Origin: Lachnoclostridium phytofermentans ISDg
Lineage (GTDB): Bacteria; Bacillota; Clostridia; Lachnospirales; Lachnospiraceae
Reading direction: 5' to 3'
NCBI RefSeq assembly: GCF_000018685.1
Contig: NC_010001.1
Span: 760,001-824,000 of the forward strand
Length of the DNA: 64,000 bases
Shown here piece by piece: positions 9,471 through 18,553 of this stretch. Position numbers and translations under genes: made by a program. The first letter of the stretch is position 1. Each line of letters starts with the position of its first letter. Below the pieces are notes generated by a model. That model had not been told where the DNA came from. It did no database searches and was given only the letters and a program-made list of their open reading frames with translations.

Positions 9471-9492
9471 GCAACGTTAGTTGCTGTATAAT
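9471..9492 (+). promoter_or_regulatory. Promoter -10 box with adjoining inverted repeat
   Basis: TATAAT at 9487-9492 precedes the ABC transporter operon. Directly upstream GCAAC (9471-9475) and GTTGC (9480-9484) form an inverted repeat with an AACGTT core, a candidate LacI-type operator. No good -35 box is visible, which fits a regulated promoter. Confidence 0.5.
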
Positions 9493-9517
9493 AAAAATAT
9501 GAAAAGGAGAGGGAATT

Positions 9518-10888
9518 ATGAAAGTAACTAAGAAGATTCTTGCCGTAATGCTCACAACTATTTTGGCAGTTAGCTTAGTAGCTTGTGGAAAGGATGCAAA
9601 AGACACGGGTAATGGCAAATCCTCAAAGGACGGAAAAGTTAAGATTACATATTCTATGTGGGGGAGTGCAGATGAGGGAGCTGTAACGCAGAAACTAGCA
9701 GATAAGTTTAATGCCTCACAGGATCGAATCGAGGTCGATGTTCTCGCAATCCCATGGGAAAACTACATGACAAAGTTAAATACTATGGCAACTGCAAAAG
9801 AATTACCAGATACCGGTATTATGTCGGAAGCAGGGGTTCTTCAATGGGCAGAACAGGGAATGCTTGCTGATATTAGTACGATGTATGGAAAAAACGATAG
9901 CAAGCCGCTAGATAGCCTTGCTTTCCGCTATCAAGGAAAAACCGTTGCTTACTCTGCAGCAAACGAAGTTCTTTTGCTTTATTATAACAAAGACATGTTT
10001 GATAAAGCAGGTGCCACTTATCCTCCAGCGTCTGTTGATAATGCTTGGACCTGGGAAGAATTTGTTAGCACTGCAAAGAAACTTACCTTAGATAAAAATG
10101 GAAAGCATCCTGATGAAAAGGGATTTGATGAGCAAAATATAGTTCAATACGGCTGTCTAGTAGAGAACTTAGCATGGCAACTTGAGCTATGGCCAATGAG
10201 CAATGGAGCTGGATACTATTCAAGCGATGGATCAGAAGTAACAATTGATAATCAAGCTAGTATTGAAGCTATCCAAAAAGTTGCGGATTTGTACTTAGTA
10301 GACCATGTTGCACCTCTCTCGACAGGAGCAACAGATGATAGTATACAGCGTTCCATTATTTCCGGTACTTGTGCTATGGGAACAGGAGGTGCTTGGAATG
10401 TGGGAACCTGTCTTGCATCAGCACGTGAAGAGGGATTAAATTATGGTGTTGCAGTATTACCTTACATGAAAGAAAAGCTAACCTTATGTACCGGTGGACC
10501 AAATGTCGTATTTTCGCAGACAAAACATCCAGAAGAAGCAATGGAGTGGTTAAAGTGGTATTATCAAGAAGAAAATAGCTGGTCCTTGATTGAAACTGGT
10601 ATCTGGATGCCAATCCTCCAAAAATGGTATACGGATGAAACGATGACTCATAAATGGGTAGACAATAAGAACTTCCCTCCATATGAGGAATATAAGAGTG
10701 CAGTTGTTGATTATGCTATGAAGAATTCTAAGTCTGCGTCCTGGTATTATGTAAATAATACAGTTGATTTTAATAACTTAGTCACCTCAATTTTAGGTGA
10801 AGTTTGGACTGGTAAAGTCACTGCACAGGAAGCAATTACAAAAAATATGGAAGCCTTAAAAACAGCTTATAAGGGAACGGCAAAGTAA
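9518..10888 (+). CDS. Sugar ABC transporter substrate-binding lipoprotein
   Basis: This 456-residue protein has a lipoprotein signal peptide with lipobox LVAC and acylated Cys23, a Gly/Lys/Ser/Asp linker, then a family 1 extracellular solute-binding fold (KITYSMWGSADEGA near the start; GTCAMGTGGAWNVG late). It would be tethered outside the membrane and deliver oligosaccharide to the two permeases encoded next. The start has AAGGAGAGG upstream. It follows the GH127 gene, suggesting arabinose-containing oligosaccharides as ligand, which is inference. No ATPase is encoded here; a shared MsmX-type ATPase elsewhere is usual for such Clostridia operons. Confidence 0.9.
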   Translation: MKVTKKILAVMLTTILAVSLVACGKDAKDTGNGKSSKDGKVKITYSMWGSADEGAVTQKLADKFNASQDRIEVDVLAIPWENYMTKLNTMATAKELPDTGIMSEAGVLQWAEQGMLADISTMYGKNDSKPLDSLAFRYQGKTVAYSAANEVLLLYYNKDMFDKAGATYPPASVDNAWTWEEFVSTAKKLTLDKNGKHPDEKGFDEQNIVQYGCLVENLAWQLELWPMSNGAGYYSSDGSEVTIDNQASIEAIQKVADLYLVDHVAPLSTGATDDSIQRSIISGTCAMGTGGAWNVGTCLASAREEGLNYGVAVLPYMKEKLTLCTGGPNVVFSQTKHPEEAMEWLKWYYQEENSWSLIETGIWMPILQKWYTDETMTHKWVDNKNFPPYEEYKSAVVDYAMKNSKSASWYYVNNTVDFNNLVTSILGEVWTGKVTAQEAITKNMEALKTAYKGTAK

Positions 10889-10977
10889 TAACGAACAACC
10901 CCAAAGACGACTCATTAAAGATTCAGTCAATAATGTTCAAGTGAGATTATGTTCTTGAACATCAAGGAATCCATATC

Positions 10978-11024
10978 GAGGGGGGACTGTTTACGGAAAA
11001 TTATCAAACGGTGTACAGTCCCCC
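10978..11024 (+). promoter_or_regulatory. Strong GC-rich intercistronic hairpin
   Basis: GAGGGGGGACTGT (10978-10990) pairs with ACAGTCCCCCCCTC (about 11015-11028) in otherwise AT-rich DNA, with no long T run. It lies between the binding-protein gene and the permease genes. Such hairpins commonly stabilise or attenuate so that binding protein exceeds permease; that role is inferred. Confidence 0.7.
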
Positions 11025-11052
11025 CCTCTTACACAAACCAAGAGGTGTTCTT

Positions 11053-11979
11053 ATGAGTAAAACAACCAAAAATAAAACAAAATATCGCTCTTCTATGCGA
11101 GCTAGTGAAGAACGTACAGCATACTTATGTCTAATTCCTTCCATTATTGGACTTATCTTTATTACATATCTTCCACTAGTAGGTGTATTTGGTATCAGCT
11201 TTTTTGATTGGAAAGGGCTTTCTTCTCCAAAGTTTAATGGTATCGACAATTATGTGAGACTGTTTACCAATGATCCTTACTTTACGGATTCAATTAAAGC
11301 AACAGTGTATTTTGCAGGATTGGCCGTTATATGCAGTATGATTTATTCACTTTTTATTGCTATGCTTTTAAATCGCAAGGTGCCAGTAAGAGGATTTTGG
11401 CGAGCAGTATTTTACGTACCATATGTATTACCGGCTGCTGCGATCTATGTTGGCTGGGCGTGGCTATATGATTCCAACTTTGGATTGTTTAACTATATCC
11501 TTTCTAAGCTTGGAATACATAAGGTACTATTTTTAAATGATTCCAAGTTAATCATCCCCTCCTTGGTATTAATCGCTGTTTGGTTATCTGGAAATCTCAT
11601 AGTCATCTTCTTGGCAGGATTGCAAAATGTTCCGCGTGTCTATCACGAGGCGGCACAAATCGATGGAGCAAATGGTTGGAAGCGGTTTTTGCATGTTACT
11701 TTGCCTTGTATGACACCAATTATCTTTTATAATCTGTTGATGAGCCTTATCACGAATATGCAGATTGTTGTACCAGCCCTGTCCTTAACTAATGGTGGTC
11801 CTGGAAATTCATCCATGTTTATGACGTATCTCATGTATCGTTATGCATTTCAAAGTAATCAGATTGGATATGCTTGCGCAATATCGTTTGTATTCTTTCT
11901 ATTGATTGCAATTTTTACAGGTATATTATTTGTAACATCAAAGAGTTGGATCTTTTATGAAGGGAGCGACGATAGATGA
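11053..11979 (+). CDS. Sugar ABC transporter permease, MalF/UgpA type
   Basis: This 308-residue inner-membrane protein has six predicted membrane segments starting at about residue 22 (LIPSIIGLIFITYLPLV) and the cytoplasmic EAA loop (EAAQIDGANGWKRF, Glu199) that docks the ATPase. The start at 11053 has AGAGGTG 5 bp upstream; the longer frame from 11011 would run through the hairpin. The stop overlaps the next gene by 4 bp, indicating translational coupling. It forms the heterodimeric channel with the next product. Confidence 0.9.
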   Translation: MSKTTKNKTKYRSSMRASEERTAYLCLIPSIIGLIFITYLPLVGVFGISFFDWKGLSSPKFNGIDNYVRLFTNDPYFTDSIKATVYFAGLAVICSMIYSLFIAMLLNRKVPVRGFWRAVFYVPYVLPAAAIYVGWAWLYDSNFGLFNYILSKLGIHKVLFLNDSKLIIPSLVLIAVWLSGNLIVIFLAGLQNVPRVYHEAAQIDGANGWKRFLHVTLPCMTPIIFYNLLMSLITNMQIVVPALSLTNGGPGNSSMFMTYLMYRYAFQSNQIGYACAISFVFFLLIAIFTGILFVTSKSWIFYEGSDDR

Positions 11980-12857
11980 GCAATGCAAATGAAAAATCGA
12001 AAGGAAAATTGTTTCAAAGTCATGAACGAAAAGATAAAATAGTTGGATTTGCTGCTATGATGTTAATAATTATCATAGCAGTAGCAGTACTTTTTCCAAT
12101 CTGGTGGATTTTTCGAACTTCACTAATGACCAATGCAGAGATATATGCCTATCCCCCTGCATTAATACCTAAGAATTGGTTGTTTTCTAATTATAAAAAA
12201 ACATTGGAATACTTTAAGTTCTTTCAATACCTTGGTAACACCATGATTGTTATTGTACCCTCTGTACTAGGTGGAACATTTACTGCAACTCTTGGAGGTT
12301 ATGCATTTGCACGCTTACGCTTCCGAGGAAAGAAATTTCTGTTTACCCTTTGCGTTGGATCTATGCTCTTGCCATCTATGGTCACTTTAATTCCCCTTTA
12401 TATCATGTGGACACGAGGTTTGGGTCTAGGAGATAGCTATTGGCCATTGATTCTACCATACTTCTGTGGAGGAGGAGCTTTTAATATATTCCTGATTCGG
12501 CAGTTTATTATGGGGATTCCACGCGAACTTGATGAAGCTGCAACTATCGATGGAGCAAGTCATTTTCGTATTCTAACGAATATTTTATTACCTGCAATCA
12601 AACCAGCGATGATTGTAGTTGCACTATTGCTTTTCATTACACTTTGGAACGATTTACTTCAACAAATGGTTTACATAAATTCAAGTGAAAAATTTACAAT
12701 AGCAATTGGTCTTACAGTTTTTCGAGGTGCCCTCAAGCAAGACTGGTCTAAAACTATGGCAGCAACATGTATGTCGTTTGCGCCTGGTGTAATTTTCTAC
12801 TTAATAGGTCAAAAGTATTTTGTTGAAGGGATTGCATTAACGGGAATAAAAAACTAA
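11976..12857 (+). CDS. Sugar ABC transporter permease, MalG/UgpE type
   Basis: This 293-residue permease has six membrane segments and a MalG-type EAA loop (ELDEAATIDGASHFR, Glu187). It ends with the typical EGIALTGIKN tail. The start overlaps the upstream permease stop (ATGA). It completes the importer started at 9518. The last 11 codons plus terminator are duplicated at 19724-19825. Confidence 0.9.
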   Translation: MSNANEKSKGKLFQSHERKDKIVGFAAMMLIIIIAVAVLFPIWWIFRTSLMTNAEIYAYPPALIPKNWLFSNYKKTLEYFKFFQYLGNTMIVIVPSVLGGTFTATLGGYAFARLRFRGKKFLFTLCVGSMLLPSMVTLIPLYIMWTRGLGLGDSYWPLILPYFCGGGAFNIFLIRQFIMGIPRELDEAATIDGASHFRILTNILLPAIKPAMIVVALLLFITLWNDLLQQMVYINSSEKFTIAIGLTVFRGALKQDWSKTMAATCMSFAPGVIFYLIGQKYFVEGIALTGIKN

Positions 12858-12924
12858 AAAAGAAGGAATCCAATCAAGAGTCTTGATAGGGATTCCTTTT
12901 TTTTATGGAGAATATAGAATGGAA
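12823..12924 (+). repeat. 102-bp direct repeat, copy A (permease 3' end plus terminator)
   Basis: This segment covers the final codons of the MalG-type gene, its terminator and downstream flank. It matches 19724-19825 at 98 of 102 positions without gaps. Confidence 0.9.
12864..12904 (+). terminator. Terminator of GH127-ABC operon
   Basis: AAGGAATCC and GGATTCCTT flank an internal ATCAAGA/TCTTGAT stem, followed by a run of T residues near 12897-12904. Confidence 0.85.
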
Positions 12925-13068
12925 TACCAACTGGAACTGAGGTATTTAAGTAATTATAATTACTAAAGTTGCTTTACTAAAAACAGGTATTTTATTGTGA
13001 AAATTCATAAGTTAATACATTGTTCCCTGTTGAAGTATACAAATTGCACAAAAACGGTAAAAAACGGA

Positions 13069-13097
13069 TTGACGGCTTGAATTGGATTTTATATAAT
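13069..13097 (+). promoter_or_regulatory. SigmaA promoter of the second LacI gene
   Basis: TTGACG (13069-13074), 17-bp spacer, TATAAT (13092-13097). The untranslated leader to 13195 holds the operator listed next and no gene. Confidence 0.75.
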
Positions 13098-13113
13098 AAA
13101 GCCATGAAATAGG

Positions 13114-13123
13114 TTAACGTTAA
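13114..13123. promoter_or_regulatory. Palindromic LacI-type operator, probable autoregulatory site
   Basis: TTAACGTTAA is a perfect 10-bp palindrome with a central CG, 16 bp after the -10 box, over or just after the expected transcription start. The position fits autorepression by the LacI product encoded 72 bp downstream. Confidence 0.55.
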
Positions 13124-13195
13124 TTTATGAAAAATTAACAAAAACTGAAGAAATAATTGCTGATTTATGTGCAAATATTTACAGGAGTGAGTGTT

Positions 13196-14245
13196 ATGAA
13201 TGGGAAATATGCAACTTTAAAGGATGTAGCAAAATTAGCTGGTACAACAGCATCTACTGTATCATATGTACTAAATGATTCTAAAGAACGCTATATTAGT
13301 GATGAAATGAGACGACGTGTTCTTGAAGCTGCAAAAGATTTAAATTATGTTAAATGTAGTGTGGCAAGTAGTTTAAAAGGAGAGAAAAGAAAAATTATTG
13401 CTGTATTAGTTCCGCAGTTTTCGAATCAATTTTTTACCAGAATAATTTTAGCTATAGAAAATGTTGCCGATCAATTTGACTATGTCTTAACAATATATAA
13501 TACTTTCGATGATCCTAAGAGAGAAAAGGTCATTATTAATAGGATGGCACAGCACAGAATGGATGGTTACATTATTATTCCAACTTACGAGGGAGTAAAA
13601 AATACTGAGCAATTAAGAAAAATTGGAATTCCTATGGTAGTAATGGACCGTCCTTTAGAGGGTATAGATGATTTCATTTGGGTAACCACTAATAATTATC
13701 AATGTGGTTATAAAGGAGCACATTATCTTGCTTTAAAAGGACATCGTAACATTGCTTTCATTGGATGGAATTCTCGAATTAACGATCTAGATTCTAGAAA
13801 AAATGGATTTTGGGATGCACTAGCAGCTAGTGGAATAACTTCAGAGGAAGCAATTGTAATTGATGGTGAATTTAGTGAGGAAGACGGATATAAAATGACC
13901 AAAAATCTGTTGAAAACAAGGCCTGATATAACAGCAATTTTCTATGGATATAATGTACAAGCTCAGGGTGGAGTAAGATATTTGATGAAAGAAAATATTG
14001 AAATTGGTAAAGATATATCTGTTATGTTGATTGGATCTCCTGAATGGGCAGTGACAGGGTACAATAATTTTACTCATATTGAACAAGATGAATACAATTT
14101 GGGTAAATCAGCAGCCACCATCTTGTTTTCAATTATCAATGGTGAGAATCAAGAAAATATTCAGAATATTATTCAGGATTGTTCCCTGTATGAGGGAAAT
14201 TCTGTTTATGATATTACAAAAACAAAAAAGGAGAGAATGTTATGA
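13196..14245 (+). CDS. LacI-family transcriptional regulator of the TTT cassette
   Basis: The product (349 residues) carries a LacI helix-turn-helix (TLKDVAKLAGTTASTVSYVL) and effector domain (IIAVLVPQFSNQFF, GYIIIPTYEG, HRNIAFIGW). I start it at 13196, where AGGAGTGAG is properly spaced; the longer frame from 13157 has no such site. It overlaps the tctC start by 4 bp (ATGTTATGA region), so regulator and transporter are cotranscribed. It has its own sigmaA promoter and a palindromic operator. It is the likely sensor for the substrate of the TTT transporter and dehydrogenases. Confidence 0.88.
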   Translation: MNGKYATLKDVAKLAGTTASTVSYVLNDSKERYISDEMRRRVLEAAKDLNYVKCSVASSLKGEKRKIIAVLVPQFSNQFFTRIILAIENVADQFDYVLTIYNTFDDPKREKVIINRMAQHRMDGYIIIPTYEGVKNTEQLRKIGIPMVVMDRPLEGIDDFIWVTTNNYQCGYKGAHYLALKGHRNIAFIGWNSRINDLDSRKNGFWDALAASGITSEEAIVIDGEFSEEDGYKMTKNLLKTRPDITAIFYGYNVQAQGGVRYLMKENIEIGKDISVMLIGSPEWAVTGYNNFTHIEQDEYNLGKSAATILFSIINGENQENIQNIIQDCSLYEGNSVYDITKTKKERML

Positions 14246-15282
14246 AAAACAAAAAAAATCTTGGTCTAATTGCAATAGTAGCGGTTATTGCAATATTAGC
14301 GCTATTATGGCCTACTATCCAAGGTATGCTAGGGGAAAAGACAAAAGAATATCCTACGAGAGATATTAGCATGACAGTACCTTTTAATCCAGGAGGTTCC
14401 ACTGATTTAACAGGAAGAGCTTTGGCAGAACCAATGGGAAAAATTTTGGGAACTAATATTACGGTAGCCAATACACCTGGAGCTGGAGGGTCAGTTGGTT
14501 CATTAGCGGTCAAGAATGCACCAACTGATGGTTATAACCTTTTAGTAGATGGTATGCTGGCATTTACTTCCATGCCAATTATGGACACTTTGAAAACTAC
14601 ATACAAAGAATGGGATATTTGGCTAGCTACTTTCACACCAAATGTTATCGCAGTAAGAAAAGATTCGCCTTATCAGACGATAGATGATTTAATTGCAGAC
14701 TTAAAAAGTCGTCCAGGTGAATTAACAGCAGGAACTGCGGGACCTGGTAGTGCAGGACATATTGCAATAGAATTATTAAAATCAGCTTTAGGTATAGAAT
14801 ACAATCATGTTCCATATCAGGGTGGAAACCCAGCAATTATCGCTACGTTATCCGGAGAAGTTGATTTTACTCCACAACTTTTGGTTGAAATGGAAGATAT
14901 GATTAAAGCTGGTGAATTAAGAGCCTTGGCCGCATTTACAACAGAAGATATTGTTATTAAGGACGGTCCTACTATTCCATCTATATTAAAGACTGTTTCT
15001 AATATGGATACTTATCTTCCAATGGGTGAAACCACTGGTCTTGCAGTACCAAAAGGGCTCCCTGAGAATGTGCTTGCTAAACTTGACAGTACATTTGAAA
15101 GCACAATAAAAGATGAAAGTTTTGTAACATTTTGTAATAACAAAGGGTTTATTATAACTGGAAAGAACCGTGAAGAATCTGTGGAATACTTAAGTAAGTT
15201 GTCATCCGTTGTTTCATGGGCATTATTTGATGCTGGTATTGCAAAAGTATCTCCAGAAGAGCTTAATATTCCAAGACCATAG
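14242..15282 (+). CDS. tctC: Tripartite tricarboxylate transporter substrate-binding protein (TctC/Bug family)
   Basis: This 346-residue extracytoplasmic receptor has an N-terminal hydrophobic segment (residues about 7-27), with no lipobox cysteine, and the Bug-family signature MTVPFNPGGSTDLTGRALA followed by NTPGAGGSVG and GTAGPGSAGH. Bug proteins bind carboxylates or related small ligands and pass them to the TctAB membrane unit. TctA and TctB follow, so the system is complete. The ligand is not readable from sequence; the linked dehydrogenases suggest a sugar acid or polyol-type compound, which is inference. Absence of a lipobox means it may stay anchored by an uncleaved segment. Confidence 0.88.
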   Translation: MKNKKNLGLIAIVAVIAILALLWPTIQGMLGEKTKEYPTRDISMTVPFNPGGSTDLTGRALAEPMGKILGTNITVANTPGAGGSVGSLAVKNAPTDGYNLLVDGMLAFTSMPIMDTLKTTYKEWDIWLATFTPNVIAVRKDSPYQTIDDLIADLKSRPGELTAGTAGPGSAGHIAIELLKSALGIEYNHVPYQGGNPAIIATLSGEVDFTPQLLVEMEDMIKAGELRALAAFTTEDIVIKDGPTIPSILKTVSNMDTYLPMGETTGLAVPKGLPENVLAKLDSTFESTIKDESFVTFCNNKGFIITGKNREESVEYLSKLSSVVSWALFDAGIAKVSPEELNIPRP

Positions 15283-15303
15283 GTTTGCCTAGAAAGTAAC
15301 CAG

Positions 15304-15340
15304 TAAAAGTTAGGTACTTTAAAAAAGCACCTAACTTTTA
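15304..15340 (+). promoter_or_regulatory. Intercistronic hairpin between tctC and tctB
   Basis: TAAAAGTTAGGT (15304-15315) is perfectly complementary to ACCTAACTTTTA (15329-15340). The U-rich 3' arm could allow partial termination, giving more receptor than membrane subunits. Confidence 0.65.
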
Positions 15341-15386
15341 TTAATTGAGAAAACTTTGATAGAAACATATTATAAGAGGTGATTTC

Positions 15387-15866
15387 GTGAAAAATATTAA
15401 GCAGTTTGATTTTTTAACATCTATCATTTTGATGGCTGCATCAATCTATGTAATAGTGTCTGGATTTGGAATTTATAAAAAAGCTGGTGAGCCTATGTAT
15501 GTATCACCGGGACTATTACCTATAATATTAGGCTTTGCGATGATTTTATGTTGCATATTCTTAATGATATCCAGTCTGAAAGGTAGCAGTATTAAAAGTA
15601 GAATAAATGAATTAAAGGAATGGTTTAGCGCTAATTACAAAGAACATACAATTATTAGTATGATAGTAGGAACCATTATTATGGGAATATACACTTTTGT
15701 TTTATTAAGTATTTTTCCTTTTTGGTTAGCAAGTATTATATTTATTGCATTTTTAATGATTTATTTAAATGCAGCATCCTTAGTTAAAATTTTATTAACA
15801 TCCATTGGTGCAGTTGGCGGAATTATACTGATATTTCAAATAATATTCCGTATTCCATTGCCGTAA
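15387..15866 (+). CDS. tctB: TctB-family small membrane subunit
   Basis: This 159-residue protein has four hydrophobic segments (about residues 10-26, 43-62, 87-107, 112-150) and the VSPGLLPIILGF stretch typical of TctB (DUF1468). The start codon is GTG with AAGAGGTG upstream. It partners TctA in the membrane. The next gene follows after 15 bp. Confidence 0.85.
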   Translation: MKNIKQFDFLTSIILMAASIYVIVSGFGIYKKAGEPMYVSPGLLPIILGFAMILCCIFLMISSLKGSSIKSRINELKEWFSANYKEHTIISMIVGTIIMGIYTFVLLSIFPFWLASIIFIAFLMIYLNAASLVKILLTSIGAVGGIILIFQIIFRIPLP

Positions 15867-15881
15867 GAAAGAGGTGAATTA

Positions 15882-17390
15882 ATGGCAATACATTATTTAA
15901 TTGATGCGTTTCAAACGGTTAGTCAGCCAATAAATATTCTGGTTTTGTTTGTTTCCACACTTTGTGGATTAGTTATGGGTATGCTCCCAGGGCTAAGTTC
16001 CACTATGGCAATTGCACTTTTGACTGGTTTAACCTACTCTTTTCCTACCACGACAGCATTGGTTTCTCTAATTGGCGTATATGTAGGTTCTATTTCTGGC
16101 GGATGCCAATCGGCAATCTTATTAAATATTCCAGGAGTTCCTGCAGCAGCAGCAACAGCACTCGATGGATTTCCATTAGCAAAACAAGGAAAAGGTGGTT
16201 TTGCTATATTCGTAGCTACAACATCATCCTTCCTTGGAACTGTAATTAGTGTTTTATGCGTTTTAACCTTAACTCCGATTTTGACTAGTATTTCATTAAA
16301 ACTTGGATCTTGGGAATTTTTCCTTCTAGCTTTATTTGGTGTAGTTATCTGTGGAAATTTAACATCAGATGGTAATGCTGTAAAAGGCTGGATATCTGGT
16401 ATTATGGGATTATTTGTAGCTCAAATTGGACTTGATACTATTATATCATACCCTCGTTTTTCCTATGGAAATGTTAATCTTATGGCGGGAGTGCAATTAA
16501 TACCTGTTATGATCGGTTTGTTTGGCTTCCCAGAAATAATTGCTGCATTTAAAAAGTCAGATACTAAGGCATTAAAAATGTCACCATTTAAAATGGTAGA
16601 AGGTTTTAAATGTATTTGGGATAACAAAATAGCGGTAATCCGTTCAGCGTTAATTGGTGTATTTGTAGGTATTATTCCTGGAGTAGGTGAGGATGTAGGT
16701 GCCTATTTGTCTTATTGGACTACGAAATCAAGAAGTAAGCACCCTGAAAAATTTGGTACGGGAGAAATATCAGGTATTGTATCTTCAGAAACCGGTAATA
16801 ACTCTTGCATTGGTGGTGCTATTATTCCAATTATGTCCCTTGCAGTTCCAGGCTCTGCACCAGCAGCTGTTTTAATGGCAGCTTTCATGATGCATGGATA
16901 TCGACCGGGACCATTATTAATGAGAGAAACACCAGAGTTCTTATATCAAATTAGCATGTTTTTAATTGTGAGTGCATTCGCTATGTGGGTATTAGCATTA
17001 ATTTTATCTAAATTTACAGTTAAAATTCTAGGATTAAAGAAAGAAATATTAATGCCAATTGTTTTTGTTTTATGCGTAGTTGGTTCATTTGTAATTAATA
17101 ACAGTATGTTTGACGTAAAGGTTATGTTTGTATTTGGTATTATAGGATTTTTCTTATCTGCTATGAAGTATCCAGCAGCGCCATTCCTTTTAGGAGTTAT
17201 TTTAGGACCAATGGCAGACTCAAATTTAAGAAGAGCACTTACAATTTCAAGCGGTAGCATTACCCCAATGTTTACAAGACCAATCTGCATTATCTTCTTA
17301 ATTGCTATTTTGAGCCTGATACTATCTCAATTAGGATTTTTTAAGAAAATAAGAAAAAATAAACAAATGAGAGGAAGCGTTGAATGTTAG
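15882..17390 (+). CDS. tctA: TctA-family large membrane subunit
   Basis: This 502-residue, roughly 12-segment transporter contains the TctA signatures GMLPGLSSTMAIALL and GVFVGIIPGVGEDVGAYLSY plus ETGNNSCIGGAIIP. It is the ion-coupled channel of the tripartite tricarboxylate system, working with the receptor at 14242 and the subunit at 15387. TTT systems are common in Proteobacteria and less so in Lachnospiraceae. Its end overlaps the next gene by 7 bp, so transport and catabolism are tightly coupled. Confidence 0.92.
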   Translation: MAIHYLIDAFQTVSQPINILVLFVSTLCGLVMGMLPGLSSTMAIALLTGLTYSFPTTTALVSLIGVYVGSISGGCQSAILLNIPGVPAAAATALDGFPLAKQGKGGFAIFVATTSSFLGTVISVLCVLTLTPILTSISLKLGSWEFFLLALFGVVICGNLTSDGNAVKGWISGIMGLFVAQIGLDTIISYPRFSYGNVNLMAGVQLIPVMIGLFGFPEIIAAFKKSDTKALKMSPFKMVEGFKCIWDNKIAVIRSALIGVFVGIIPGVGEDVGAYLSYWTTKSRSKHPEKFGTGEISGIVSSETGNNSCIGGAIIPIMSLAVPGSAPAAVLMAAFMMHGYRPGPLLMRETPEFLYQISMFLIVSAFAMWVLALILSKFTVKILGLKKEILMPIVFVLCVVGSFVINNSMFDVKVMFVFGIIGFFLSAMKYPAAPFLLGVILGPMADSNLRRALTISSGSITPMFTRPICIIFLIAILSLILSQLGFFKKIRKNKQMRGSVEC

Positions 17391-18535
17391 GAATTGCTAT
17401 TTTAGGAGTTGGTGATATTGCAAACATACATATCAATTCATACTTAGAATTAAAAGGAAGATGTGAAATTAAAGCGCTTGTGGATGTTTATAGAAATAAA
17501 GCAGAAGAAAAAGCCCAAAAATACAATCTTAATTGTGAAGTGTTTGAAGATTACCACGAACTTCTAACACGCGACGATATTGATTTGGTATCTATATGCC
17601 TTCCGCCATCTATGCATTGTCAAGCAGCAGTAGATTTTCTAATGTCCGGTAAACATGTATTATGTGAGAAACCAATGGCACAAACGTTAGAAGAATGTGA
17701 CAAAATGATTGAGGCAGCTACAATTGGTGGTGGAAAGCTATCAATTTTAGCACAAAATCGTTTTAAAACAGATATCATGAAAACTAAGCAATTAATAGAT
17801 AGTGGTGTTTTAGGAGAACTGTATTTTGCAGGGGCCAACTCTCTGTGGTGGAGAGGAGATAACTATTATGATCTGTGGTGGAGAGGAACCTGGGAAAAAG
17901 AGGGCGGGGGATGTAGTTTTATTCATGCAGTCCATCATATTGACTTGTTTCTCTGGCTTATGGGAAATGTTCATGAAGTAACTTCCTTAGTATCCAATCA
18001 GAATCACCATAATAGTGAAGTAGAAGATGTATCTATTACTACAGTTCGTTTTGAAAATGGTGCAGTAGGTACATTAGTAAGCTCATTGCTTCATCATGGT
18101 GAAGAGCAAAGTATTATTATTGATACGCAGAATGCTTCCATTCAAATTCCACACAAGATATCTGTGAGCAAGCAACTGCAAAACGGATATCCAGAACCAG
18201 ATATAAAAGCAAAAGAAGCAATTGAAGAAATTTATAACAGTTTTCCTGAACTATCATATACAGAGCATTGCGGACAAATTGAAAATATGGTTACTGCTAT
18301 TGAAACTAATACAATGCCTTTGATTACAGGAGAAGATGGAAGAAAGACCATTGAATTTATAATGGGTATTTACCAATCCGCATTTACAGGAAAACCCGTA
18401 CAGTTTCCGATGACTGAGAAAGATTTATTTTATACAAAAGAAGGATTTATGAGCAAAGTTATAAAGTTTAATAAAAAGACAAAAAGTGTAGAAAATTTTC
18501 AGGATATAGGAATTTCAGTTGGCGGGACATTATAA
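17384..18535 (+). CDS. Gfo/Idh/MocA-family oxidoreductase (first)
   Basis: The product (383 residues) has an N-terminal Rossmann nucleotide-binding site (GIAILGVGDIANIHINSY), the family EKP motif (HVLCEKPMAQTLEECD, Lys about residue 96) and the C-terminal alpha/beta domain with GGCSFIHAVHHIDLFLWL carrying the usual His/Asp catalytic pair. These enzymes oxidise or epimerise sugars, inositols and related polyols with NAD(P). It starts inside the end of tctA and is followed 18 bp later by a second family member, so the two probably act in sequence on the imported substrate. Specificity cannot be read. Confidence 0.88.
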   Translation: MLGIAILGVGDIANIHINSYLELKGRCEIKALVDVYRNKAEEKAQKYNLNCEVFEDYHELLTRDDIDLVSICLPPSMHCQAAVDFLMSGKHVLCEKPMAQTLEECDKMIEAATIGGGKLSILAQNRFKTDIMKTKQLIDSGVLGELYFAGANSLWWRGDNYYDLWWRGTWEKEGGGCSFIHAVHHIDLFLWLMGNVHEVTSLVSNQNHHNSEVEDVSITTVRFENGAVGTLVSSLLHHGEEQSIIIDTQNASIQIPHKISVSKQLQNGYPEPDIKAKEAIEEIYNSFPELSYTEHCGQIENMVTAIETNTMPLITGEDGRKTIEFIMGIYQSAFTGKPVQFPMTEKDLFYTKEGFMSKVIKFNKKTKSVENFQDIGISVGGTL

Positions 18536-18553
18536 AGAAAAGAGGGTTTACCA

